33,467 bases of DNA from NCBI GenBank assembly GCA_027306955.1, contig DAHUXX010000031.1, positions 1 to 33,467 on the forward strand, given 5' to 3'. The stretch is from Acetobacteraceae bacterium (GTDB lineage: Bacteria; Pseudomonadota; Alphaproteobacteria; Acetobacterales; Acetobacteraceae). The notes under the pieces are model-generated. The model had not been told where the DNA came from. It was given only the letters and a program-made list of their open reading frames with translations, and did no database searches. Both the position numbers and the translations under genes were made by a program. This document shows, in pieces, positions 9,318-17,483 of this stretch (positions within the stretch are counted from its first letter, which is position 1; each line of letters begins with the position of its first letter).

Positions 9318-9975
9318 GCGCTGGAACAGCGACGAAACGCCCGATGACGAACCGCCTGGGCGGCGCGGCTACCACCACGGCAATCTGCGCGAGGCGCTGA
9401 TCGAGGCGGCGCTGGCGCTGATCGGCGCCAAGGGGGCGGCCGGTTTCACCATCGCCGAGGCGGCGCGGCGCGCCGGGGTCTCGCCGGGCGCGCCCTACCG
9501 GCATTTCCGCGACGGCGACGCGCTGCTCGCCGAGGTGGCGGCGCGCGGCTTCGCGATGCTCGCGGCAGCGCTGGCGGGCGCGTGGAATCACGGCCGGCCG
9601 GAGAAACTGCGCGCCTTCGAGGCGATGGGGCGCGCGTATCTCGCCTTCGCCCGCGGCCGGCCCGAGCATTACGCTGCGATGTTCGACACCAGGCTCGCCA
9701 ACGCCGCCCATCCGGGCCTGGCCACGGCGCGCGAAAACGCCTTGGCGGTGCTGCGCGAGGCGGCGGACCAGCTGGTGGCGGAGCTCGATCCGCGCCCGCC
9801 AGGACTGATGGTGGCGCTCCATGTCTGGGCACTGGCGCATGGGATCGCCTCGCTGTTCGGGCGAGCCCAGGCCGGGAAACGGCCGCTGCCGATGCCGGCG
9901 GAAGACCTGCTGGAGGCGGGCGTTCTGCTTTATCTTCAGGGCCTTGGACTGGCGGGTGGGCCGGCGCGGCGTTGA
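9316..9975 (+). CDS. TetR/AcrR family transcriptional regulator (WHG-domain type)
   Basis: YHHGNLREALIEAALALIGAKGAAGFTIAEAARRAGVSPGAPYRHFRDGDALLAEVAARGFAML, typical TetR HTH. Confidence 0.95.
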   Translation: MRWNSDETPDDEPPGRRGYHHGNLREALIEAALALIGAKGAAGFTIAEAARRAGVSPGAPYRHFRDGDALLAEVAARGFAMLAAALAGAWNHGRPEKLRAFEAMGRAYLAFARGRPEHYAAMFDTRLANAAHPGLATARENALAVLREAADQLVAELDPRPPGLMVALHVWALAHGIASLFGRAQAGKRPLPMPAEDLLEAGVLLYLQGLGLAGGPARR

Positions 9976-10027
9976 GAAAGCGAGCGGGCGCCGAATCTCC
10001 TTGACGAAATCCTCCGGGCTCACCAAA

Positions 10028-10048
10028 GTAAATGTGTCTTACATTTAC
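10028..10048. promoter_or_regulatory. Candidate TetR operator upstream of the DUF2852 gene
   Basis: Perfect inverted repeat GTAAATGT-gtctt-ACATTTAC, 10 bp before the ATG; a TTGACG -35-like hexamer lies at 10001-10006. Confidence 0.6.
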
Positions 10049-10058
10049 CGGAGGGACC

Positions 10059-10571
10059 ATGTCCGGCTACGCCGCCTACGGACCCCAACCGTCCAAGGAA
10101 CGGCCCTGGGGCCAGGGACCGCAGTCACCGCCCTATGACGCGCCGCCGGGATGGGCGCCGCCTGGTTGGCGCTCTTGCGGCTCCAACCGGCTGCTCGCGA
10201 TCGCGCTCACCATCCTCGCGTTCATGGTCTGGTGGCCGGTTGGCCTCGCCGTTCTTGCTTTCACCATCGGGAGACGCTGCATGCGCCGTTCCTTCTTCCG
10301 CGAGGCTCGCCAGCAATGGGGCGAGCACGGCATGTCCTGGAAATTCGGCGGCTGGCAGGGTTCCTGCGGGCCGCAGCCCACGGGCAGCGGCAACCGCGCC
10401 TTCGACGAGTACCGCACCGAGACCCTGCGCCGGCTGGAGGAGGAGCAGAAGGAATTCGCGGCCTTCCTCGACCGGCTCCGCTTCGCCAAGGACAAGGCGG
10501 AGTTCGACGCCTTCATGGCCGAGCGCCGCCGCGCCGCCGAGCCGCCGCCGCCGGACGCCCACCCCGCCTGA
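10059..10571 (+). CDS. DUF2852 domain-containing membrane protein
   Basis: MSGYAAYGPQP... with NRLLAIALTILAFMVWWPVGLAVLAFTIGRR and FDEYRTETLRRLEEEQKEFAAFLDRLRFAKDKAEFDAFMAER. GGAGGG RBS supports start at 10059 rather than 10032. Confidence 0.88.
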   Translation: MSGYAAYGPQPSKERPWGQGPQSPPYDAPPGWAPPGWRSCGSNRLLAIALTILAFMVWWPVGLAVLAFTIGRRCMRRSFFREARQQWGEHGMSWKFGGWQGSCGPQPTGSGNRAFDEYRTETLRRLEEEQKEFAAFLDRLRFAKDKAEFDAFMAERRRAAEPPPPDAHPA

Positions 10572-10600
10572 CCGTCGCCGGGCTACCGGGTTCCCGCGAG

Positions 10601-10640
10601 ACGCCCCGATGCGCGAAGTTGCGCGTCGGGGCGTTGCTTT
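10601..10640. terminator. Strong hairpin between convergent DUF2852 and caspase genes
   Basis: ACGCCCCGATGCGC-gaagtt-GCGCGTCGGGGCGT (14-bp stem with one G-T pair) followed by TGCTTTTC. Confidence 0.75.
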
Positions 10641-10652
10641 TCGGGGCGTCCG

Positions 10653-13601
10653 CTACCGCGAGGGCGGCTCGACCTTGGCCACCGGGAAGGAGCGCAGGTC
10701 TGTCTGCGCGGCGCGGAACACGGCGTCCTGCCGATGCCCGCGCCTGCGGGCGAGAACGCCGACGCGCTGGGAAACATATTCGCCGAGCGAGAGCGCGCCG
10801 ATTTCGCCCCGGGCGTCGGCACCCGCCTTGCCGCGCAGCGCCTCGCGCACCGCGTAGACGAAGACGCCGTTCCTGTTGTCGTAGCTGTCCAGCGCCTCCT
10901 GCACCGAGGTCGAGGCGGTGAGCAGGTAGCGGCCGGTCTCGTGGCCGAGATTGGCGAGGTTGTCGAGAGTCAGTTCGCCGGAATGGCAGGTGTCGACGAA
11001 CAGCAACGCATCGCGAGCCTGGATGCGTGCGAGGGCGGCCACCAGCGTGCCTTCGCCGATCGCCTGCGCGGCGATGGTCTGCCAGGTCGCGATATCCTTG
11101 ATGTCCGCGGGGACCAGCAGGAAGCGGTTGGTGTCCGGGTCGCGCACGCCATGGGTCGCGACATAGAACAGGAACGTGTCCTGCGGCCGGACCTCGCGCG
11201 CGAGGCGGGCGAAGGCGTCGAGAATCCCGGCCCGCGTCGCCTGCTGGTCGAGCAGCAGCGTGGTGTGCACGCAGGAAAACAGCGGTCCCGCCCGTTTCTC
11301 GAAGATGCTCGCGAAGGTGCGCGCGTCGGCATCCGCGAAATGCAACGCGAGCGACTTGTTGGCAAAATGGTCGATGCCGATGGCGAGGATGTAGAGCCGC
11401 CCCTTCCCCGTCTTGCCCGCCGGCGTGGCGGGGCGCAGGCGCAGGGTGGCACTCTCGCCGTAGATCGCACCGCTGGAATCATATTGCCGTACCCTCACCG
11501 TGTCGGTGCCCGGGTCGAGCGGCACGGAGACGGCGAAGGGCTTGCCGGCTGGCGGCTTGTCGACGCGCAGGGCGTTGCGCCCGTCGACGAACACGTCGAG
11601 CGGACCGAGGCCGCGGCCGCGATCGGCGACCGCGAGCGCCAGGTGCAGCGTGCCTGCGCCGTCCGGTCGCGTGACCGTGCCGCCACCGATCTCGATGCCG
11701 CGGCAGGTCTGCCCCGCGGCGGCGATGCCGCGCCCGGCCACGGCGGGGCCGGCCGTGACGCAGGCCCCCTCGATCGCGACCTTCGGCTGCTGCGCCAGCG
11801 CCTTGGCGAGGTCGCCGAGTTGGGCGAGCCGCGCCTTCGCGGGCGCCGGATTGCCCTCGAGCCGGGCCAGCACCGCGTCCGGCGCATAGAGCGCGCGATA
11901 GGCTTGGCCGAAGCTGAGCCAGAGCGGCGCCTGGTTCGCCGCGCGGTCGAGCTGCAGGCCCACGAGATCGGCGCCGCCGCGGCTGGAGTCGTCGAACAGG
12001 CCCTCCGGCGTGAACATCACCCAGCGCGCGAGGTCGGCGTCGACGAACACTCCGCCGCGCGGCGAGAGCCCGTGCGCCGTGTCGAACCAGCGCAACGTGC
12101 CGTCGAGCAGGGCGGCGACGACGACCTTGCCGTCACCGGACCAGGCGACCGCCCAGGCGGCCGCGGGGAGCGACGCCGTCGCCAGCAGCGCGCCGTTGGC
12201 GTCGTAGAGGCGCAGCGACGTGTCCGTGCCGAGCACCAGGCTGCGCCCGTCCGGCGCGATCGCGGCGCTGCGGACGAAGTCGCCGGGATCGAGGACGAGG
12301 CGCCGGCCGTTCAGCGCTGGCGCGTTACTGTCCCGCCAGCCTGCGAGCGCGATACCGGGGGCGGCGAGGCGCGCGGGTTGCAGCGTGGCGTCGGTCCACG
12401 CGGCGAGGCTGCGCCTGGCCGCGGAAAAGATCCTGCGGCCGGAAGGGGTTGCGAAGCCGACCGTCATGCCGTCATGGGAGAGCGCGAGCACGCCGCGCGA
12501 GGGCCGCAGGTCGGCGACGGGCGGGCGCGGGCGCAGGGTGAGCGCACCATCGGGCGCGATGCGGCCCCAGCCGGGATCCTCGGTGGAAAACACCGCGCCG
12601 CCGCCTGCCACCGGCTCGATGTCGCGCACCGTGTCACCGGCGGCCACGATATCCGTTGCCGGGCCGAGCCCGTAATCCGCCCAGCTGCGGATGATGTATG
12701 CGCCCCCGCCATGGGCGTAGCCGCCGGCGAGCAGGCGCGCCCCGCCCGCGGCGTCCGCAGCCCAGGCCACCGCGAGCAGCCCTTCGCCGGAAAGTCCCGC
12801 CGTGTCCGGCGTGAACACATGCGCGAGCCGCGACGCCGAGAGCACCTCCACGAGCAGCCTGCCGTTACGTTCGGGCCGCTCGGCGGTGACAGCGACGAGC
12901 CCGCCGTCCGGCGAGACCGCGAGCCCCCAGGGGCGCAGCCCGCCCGGCAAGCGGGCGGAAGCAAGCAGCCTGCCTTGCGTGCCGTAATGGCGGACCTTGC
13001 CGTCCGCCGCGGTCGCGAACAGCGTGTCGTCGCGGCCGAAGGCGATCCGCCGCACCGGTCCGCCATAGGCGGCGTCGGCGAAGACCGGCCTGCCGGAACG
13101 GGCGCTCCAGACCCGCACGCCGCCCTCGGCCAGACCCGCGGCGAGCAGCGCGCCATCCGCCGACACCGCGAGATCCTCGACCGGCGACGGCAGGCCGGGC
13201 AGCCGGCCGATCATGCGTCTCGTTGCCACATCGAACAGATCGATGCTGAACGTGCCGTCCCAGCTGCCGCCCGTGGCACCGGCGGCGAAGACGCGCCTGC
13301 CGTGGGGCGTGATCGCGACCGCGTAGATCTCGCCCTCGTGGCCAGGCCCGATCGGCGGGCGCAGCACCGCGAGCTCCCGCCCGTCCGGCAGCGACCACAG
13401 CCGTACCGTCTTGTCGTAGCCCGCGGAAGCCATCAGCGTGCCGGCGGCGTCGACCGCGAGGCGCGGGATCGCGCCGGTATGCCCGCCGGCCTCGATGCGC
13501 AGGAACGGCGTCGTGGGTGGCGTGCCGGCCCGCGCCGCGCTGCGCCCGGCGGCGAGGGCCCCGAGCAGACAGGCCGCGAGAACCAGCGCGGCGCGGCGCA
13601 T
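10653..13601 (-). CDS. Exported WD40-repeat / caspase (peptidase C14) family protein
   Basis: 982 aa; signal peptide MRRAALVLAACLLGALAAG; several WD40-like repeats (ASAGYDKTVRLWSLPDG, etc.); caspase domain YILAIGIDHF...FYVATHGV (His) ...LLFVDTCHSG (Cys). Confidence 0.93.
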   Translation of the reverse strand: MRRAALVLAACLLGALAAGRSAARAGTPPTTPFLRIEAGGHTGAIPRLAVDAAGTLMASAGYDKTVRLWSLPDGRELAVLRPPIGPGHEGEIYAVAITPHGRRVFAAGATGGSWDGTFSIDLFDVATRRMIGRLPGLPSPVEDLAVSADGALLAAGLAEGGVRVWSARSGRPVFADAAYGGPVRRIAFGRDDTLFATAADGKVRHYGTQGRLLASARLPGGLRPWGLAVSPDGGLVAVTAERPERNGRLLVEVLSASRLAHVFTPDTAGLSGEGLLAVAWAADAAGGARLLAGGYAHGGGAYIIRSWADYGLGPATDIVAAGDTVRDIEPVAGGGAVFSTEDPGWGRIAPDGALTLRPRPPVADLRPSRGVLALSHDGMTVGFATPSGRRIFSAARRSLAAWTDATLQPARLAAPGIALAGWRDSNAPALNGRRLVLDPGDFVRSAAIAPDGRSLVLGTDTSLRLYDANGALLATASLPAAAWAVAWSGDGKVVVAALLDGTLRWFDTAHGLSPRGGVFVDADLARWVMFTPEGLFDDSSRGGADLVGLQLDRAANQAPLWLSFGQAYRALYAPDAVLARLEGNPAPAKARLAQLGDLAKALAQQPKVAIEGACVTAGPAVAGRGIAAAGQTCRGIEIGGGTVTRPDGAGTLHLALAVADRGRGLGPLDVFVDGRNALRVDKPPAGKPFAVSVPLDPGTDTVRVRQYDSSGAIYGESATLRLRPATPAGKTGKGRLYILAIGIDHFANKSLALHFADADARTFASIFEKRAGPLFSCVHTTLLLDQQATRAGILDAFARLAREVRPQDTFLFYVATHGVRDPDTNRFLLVPADIKDIATWQTIAAQAIGEGTLVAALARIQARDALLFVDTCHSGELTLDNLANLGHETGRYLLTASTSVQEALDSYDNRNGVFVYAVREALRGKAGADARGEIGALSLGEYVSQRVGVLARRRGHRQDAVFRAAQTDLRSFPVAKVEPPSR

Positions 13602-13603
13602 TG

Positions 13604-14668
13604 CTAGCCGGAGAGGTCGAAGCCGTTCGCCGCGTTGTGGCTCGCCACCGACACGCTCTCGGCGAACTGGTCGCGCCGCGCGGCGTTGCTGCCGGCGAGC
13701 GTGCGCACCTCGCCGCCGCCGTTCACCTGCGGCGGGCTTTGCGCATTCGGGTTGGCGCCGGGCCCGGAGAGGTCGCTGAACGGCGTGTAGCCGCGCTCGC
13801 CATTCGGGGTCTGCACCAGGGCGTAACCGCCGCTGGCACCCGTCACCGTCACCGCTCCGCCGGGAGGCAGGCTGGCGAAGGCTGGCGCCGAGGCGTCGGG
13901 GCGCATCGTCAACGGCGCCGCCTGGCGAAGCGTGGCGGGCTGGCTCGACGGCGGCCGATCGGCGGCGGCAATGGCGGCGCTGGTGCCGGGCGACAGATGG
14001 TCCGCCGCGTCCTGGAACTGCGCGCTGCGGTCCTGGATCTTGCCCTCGATGCGCTGCCCCACCTCGGCGTCGTGCATGGCGCGCTGCTTGACCACCTCGA
14101 GCCGGGCGACAGCGGTCGGCCGGTCAATGCGCCCGGCCTGGTAGTCCGTGCGGATCGCGTTGGCCTGGCGCACGCGGCAATCGGTGAGCTGGTTGAATGC
14201 CTCCTGCGTCCTGTCGATCTGAACGTTGTCGCGGCTGATGTCGCTGCTGACGCGGCTGGCCAGCACCGCCTCGTCCTGGCTCTGCTTCTGCAACGCCATC
14301 CAGTAGCCTGTCGCCGCGCCGGCCGCGGCGCCGGCCGCGGCGCCGATCAGCGCCGACCTGAGATTCTGGCCGAAGATCGCGCCGAGGGCGGCTCCACCCG
14401 CGGCGCCCGCGGCGGCACCGGTCAGGATATCGGCGCCGAAGTAATTCCCGGTGGAGTCCAGGGCCACGAGATAGGGCCGGCAGGAATCCGTGCCGTTATC
14501 GGGCCCGATCCGGCTTGCCTGCGTCGAGAACTGCCCCGGCGCGCAACCCGTTAGCATCGCGGCGGAAACGAGCAGCGACATCGCGGTGCGCGCGGCCACG
14601 CGCGCTCGCGAACGGGCCGCACCGGGCGCAACCGTCACTGCGTGCCCTGCGCTCACCCCATCCCCCAT
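13604..14668 (-). CDS. Lipoprotein with glycine-zipper segment and C-terminal SH3-like domain
   Basis: Lipobox LVSAAMLTGC; GADILTGAAAGAAGGAALGAIFGQ...GAAAGAAAGAATGYWMA; SH3b-like LTMRPDASAPAFASLPPGGAVTVTGASGGYALVQTPNGERGYTPFSDL. Start placed at 14668. Confidence 0.82.
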   Translation of the reverse strand: MGDGVSAGHAVTVAPGAARSRARVAARTAMSLLVSAAMLTGCAPGQFSTQASRIGPDNGTDSCRPYLVALDSTGNYFGADILTGAAAGAAGGAALGAIFGQNLRSALIGAAAGAAAGAATGYWMALQKQSQDEAVLASRVSSDISRDNVQIDRTQEAFNQLTDCRVRQANAIRTDYQAGRIDRPTAVARLEVVKQRAMHDAEVGQRIEGKIQDRSAQFQDAADHLSPGTSAAIAAADRPPSSQPATLRQAAPLTMRPDASAPAFASLPPGGAVTVTGASGGYALVQTPNGERGYTPFSDLSGPGANPNAQSPPQVNGGGEVRTLAGSNAARRDQFAESVSVASHNAANGFDLSG

Positions 14669-14679
14669 TTCGCCAGGCC

Positions 14680-15765
14680 TCACGCGCGCGCGCCGGGCCA
14701 GGACCAGACCGGGGCCGGGCTGCCCTGGAACGCCGTCGCCGCGCGCTCCCCGAATTCGCGGAACTTGCCCGAGATATCGGCGAGCTTCTGGTCCCACTCT
14801 GCCTGGATCGGCTGGTTCTCGATCAGCGCATGGTAGCGGACCATGACGATGATGAGGAACAGCGGCTTGAGGAAGGCGGAGCGCAGGGAGCCGGCGAGCA
14901 GGATCGCGATGAGGATGGTGACCAGCCCGCCGGACTCGCGCGCCGAGGCGGGCAGCATCACCGTGATCAGCCCCGCCGGCGCCAGCAGCAGCAGCCACAT
15001 CACGACCGTGAGCACCCGCTCCAGGATCGCGATTCGCACCGCGGTCATCAGGATCGGCCTGGCGTTCTGCGCGTAATAGACGAGCCCCTCGCGCGCGCAG
15101 GTCCACGGATTGTCGCCGCGGGCGAGCGTGTAGGAGAGGATCATCTCGTCGAGGTAGCGGGTCGCCGCGCGCAGCACGATGTCGACAAGCTTCGCCAGGC
15201 TGTCGAGGCCAGGAATCGGCAACATGCCGGCGATGAAATCGAGCGTGCGGTGGAAGGCCGCGACCACGGCGCGGACCATGCCCTTCATCGCGTAGAGCAG
15301 GTTGATCTGGACGAATCTCTCCCGCACCACGCGCACGCCGTAGGCGAACATCCCCTCGTTGCCGTTGCCGACCGAGCCCTTGGTGATGAGATCGGTGAGC
15401 ACCGCGGTGTGCCCGGCAGCGACCAGGTGCAGCACATAGCGCAGGATGCCGGACCAGAAGAAGCCCGTCGCCAGCAGGCAGAGGATGAACCAGAGCCAGC
15501 CGAAAACATGCGCGATATGGGTGCCGAGGAAAGCGGCACCGCCAAACACGATGACGATCCAGATGATGGTGGCGATGGTGGCCGCGAGCATGATGCCGAA
15601 GCGTGTCAGCGCGTAGGGCAGCGTGCGCATGAGCAGCCCGAACGCCGTCGCGAGCGAGGCGCTGCGGACGGCGAGCGGGTAATGGTGGCGTACCGGGTCT
15701 GGCCCGGCGGCGAACCCGCTGCCCGGCGCCATGCGAATGGTTTCATCCTCTGGTCCCACGCCCAT
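14680..15765 (-). CDS. Polytopic membrane protein, remotely choline-transporter-like (CTL/SLC44-like)
   Basis: Multiple TM segments; RAATRYLDEMILSYTLARGDNPWTCAREGLVYYAQNARPILMTAVRIAILERVLTVVMWLLLL resembles the CTL family C-terminal region. Start at 15765 chosen because GGGGGGCGGGAG precedes the ATG. Confidence 0.7.
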   Translation of the reverse strand: MGVGPEDETIRMAPGSGFAAGPDPVRHHYPLAVRSASLATAFGLLMRTLPYALTRFGIMLAATIATIIWIVIVFGGAAFLGTHIAHVFGWLWFILCLLATGFFWSGILRYVLHLVAAGHTAVLTDLITKGSVGNGNEGMFAYGVRVVRERFVQINLLYAMKGMVRAVVAAFHRTLDFIAGMLPIPGLDSLAKLVDIVLRAATRYLDEMILSYTLARGDNPWTCAREGLVYYAQNARPILMTAVRIAILERVLTVVMWLLLLAPAGLITVMLPASARESGGLVTILIAILLAGSLRSAFLKPLFLIIVMVRYHALIENQPIQAEWDQKLADISGKFREFGERAATAFQGSPAPVWSWPGARA

Positions 15766-15898
15766 ACTCCCGCCCCCCGTCATGGTGTTCCGCAAGCAAC
15801 GCTGAACCGAACGGCACGATGATACGTCGCGACCCCGCGGGAGACCGGCGCCACGCCGAGCGAATGCCGGTGGCGGCGCCCCACGGGTACCTAAAGAT

Positions 15899-15932
15899 GA
15901 ACAAAATGTTAGCCATATCCGCGTTGGCTGAC
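15899..15932 (-). terminator. Possible Rho-independent terminator of tRNA-Leu
   Basis: Minus strand GTCAGCCA-acgcggata-TGGCTAAC (one mismatch) followed by ATTTTGTTC. Confidence 0.4.
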
Positions 15933-15956
15933 AACGGATTTCTACCGGTCGCGGAA

Positions 15957-16041
15957 TGGTGCGAGAGGGGGGATTCGAACCCCCATGCCCAGAGGGCGGT
16001 CGATTTTGAGTCGACTGCGTCTACCGTTCCGCCACTCTCGC
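15957..16041 (-). tRNA. tRNA-Leu (CAA), CCA encoded
   Basis: Reverse complement GCGAGAGTGGCGGAACGGTAGACGCAGTCGACTCAAAATCGACCGCCCTCTGGGCATGGGGGTTCGAATCCCCCCTCTCGCACCA; anticodon CAA, class II variable arm. Confidence 0.97.
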
Positions 16042-16173
16042 ACCGATCCCTCGCGGGACAGCCCTTCTTAACACACACGCCTTTCCTGCCAAGATGATTG
16101 GGGGATTTGCATCCACCCTGAGGCGACGCTATAGGCCGGCTCGCGCGGGCGTGGAGCGTTCGCCGCGAGGTGA

Positions 16174-16249
16174 TCCCGGATAGCTCAGCTGGTAGAGCAA
16201 GCGGCTGTTAACCGCTCGGTCGTAGGTTCGAGTCCTACTCCGGGAGCCA
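16174..16249 (+). tRNA. tRNA-Asn (GTT), CCA encoded
   Basis: TCCCGGATAGCTCAGCTGGTAGAGCAAGCGGCTGTTAACCGCTCGGTCGTAGGTTCGAGTCCTACTCCGGGAGCCA. Confidence 0.98.
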
Positions 16250-16340
16250 CCACCTTCCTTTCGCCGCCGCCGTCTTCCCCCGCCGCCGTCCTGAACGCGC
16301 CGGAAGCGCATGGCGCGCGCATTCCGATGGCGCGGGAGCA

Positions 16341-17483
16341 TTACGCGGCGGCTGGAAGGTCGCCTGCCGGCGGCTCGATCCCCGGGGCAAGCCAGGCCAG
16401 GCGCCCGCCAGCGATGGTCGCGAGCAGACGCGGGGCGCCGTTTTGCGCCGCGACGGCGATAAGGTCCGCGCGCAGGCCGGGCGCGATGCCGCCGCGATCG
16501 GCCAGACGCGCGGCGCAGGCGGGGTTGGACGAAACCAGCGCCCAGGCCTCGGCGAGCGGCATACCCTCGCCAGCGAGCCCGAACGGCGCCTCCAGCAGGC
16601 AGGGATAATAGTAGTCGCTGGCGAGCACGGTGCAGAGCCCGCGCCGCGCCAGGGCGGCGGCCGAGGCCCAGCCGAGATGCGAGCGCCCGCGCACGACGTT
16701 GGGCGCACCCATCACCACCGCCTCGTCAGCTTCCCGCGCGGCGATGGCGACCGCCTCGGCCATCGGGAACTCGCAGATCGCGGCGCCAAGGGCGCGGAAA
16801 AAGGCGCGGTCCTCGACCGTCGCGTCGTCGTGGCTGGCCATGGGGAGCGCGGCCTCGCGCGCGGCCTGCGTCACCATGCGACGTGCCGCCTCCACATCCG
16901 TTCCACGGGCGCTGGCGGCGAGCGCGACCTCGCGGAAGGCATCGACCGACATGCCGGCGCGCTCGGCGTATTTCGCGGCGGTGGCGGCGTCGCCGAGCTT
17001 CTTGACGATCGAGGGCGTGTGGTCGTTGTAGGCCAGCAGGTGCACCTGACCGGCGCGGATGGCGGCGGCGGCCTCGGCGGCGGCGTCGATGTTGTATGCC
17101 TCCCAGCGCAGGTGGACGCGCATGTCGCAGGCGAAACGATCTTGCGCCAGTGCCGCGAGCAGGGCGCGCCACATCCCGATGCCGCGCAACCCCGGCTCCC
17201 AGGAGAAGGTGACGCCGTGGAAGGCGGTGGTGATGCCATTGGCGAGGAGCTGGCGCTCGGTCTCGGCCAGCGCCAGGTCCACCGGGAAGCTGACGCCGGG
17301 GCGGGGCTGCAATTGCCGCTCGAATGCGTCGCCGTGGATGTCCACGATTCCGGGCAACAGCAGCGCGCCGCGCAGGTCCCAGCCGGGTGCATCCGTGAAG
17401 CCGGCGATGCGTCCGTCCGCCACGGCGAGGTTGCGCTCCACGAGACCGTCCGCGGTGAGCACGCGCACGTTGGCGAAGATCAT
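16341..17483 (-). CDS. phnM: PhnM-family amidohydrolase paralog (divergent; coupled to phnF)
   Basis: MIFANVRVLTADGLVERNLAVADGRIAGF...LLLPGIVDIHGDAFERQLQPRPGVSF...YNDHTPS...ASHDD...GAPNVVRG...ASDYYYP. The 636-aa track ORF reads out of frame through phnF upstream; start ATG at 17483 overlaps the phnF stop. Confidence 0.88.
   Translation of the reverse strand: MIFANVRVLTADGLVERNLAVADGRIAGFTDAPGWDLRGALLLPGIVDIHGDAFERQLQPRPGVSFPVDLALAETERQLLANGITTAFHGVTFSWEPGLRGIGMWRALLAALAQDRFACDMRVHLRWEAYNIDAAAEAAAAIRAGQVHLLAYNDHTPSIVKKLGDAATAAKYAERAGMSVDAFREVALAASARGTDVEAARRMVTQAAREAALPMASHDDATVEDRAFFRALGAAICEFPMAEAVAIAAREADEAVVMGAPNVVRGRSHLGWASAAALARRGLCTVLASDYYYPCLLEAPFGLAGEGMPLAEAWALVSSNPACAARLADRGGIAPGLRADLIAVAAQNGAPRLLATIAGGRLAWLAPGIEPPAGDLPAAA

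Noticed and set aside
10653-13601. Caspase-gasdermin (bacterial pyroptosis) defence system
   Set aside because: No gasdermin-like gene next to the caspase; neighbours are a lipoprotein and a polytopic membrane protein.
10734-13607. 957-aa plus-strand ORF
   Set aside because: Exactly antisense to the WD40-caspase gene; composition is an artefact of GC-rich codon usage.
15957-16249. tRNA-Leu/tRNA-Asn pair as an integrated element boundary
   Set aside because: No integrase, no 3' tRNA fragment repeats or mobile genes nearby; both flanks look chromosomal.
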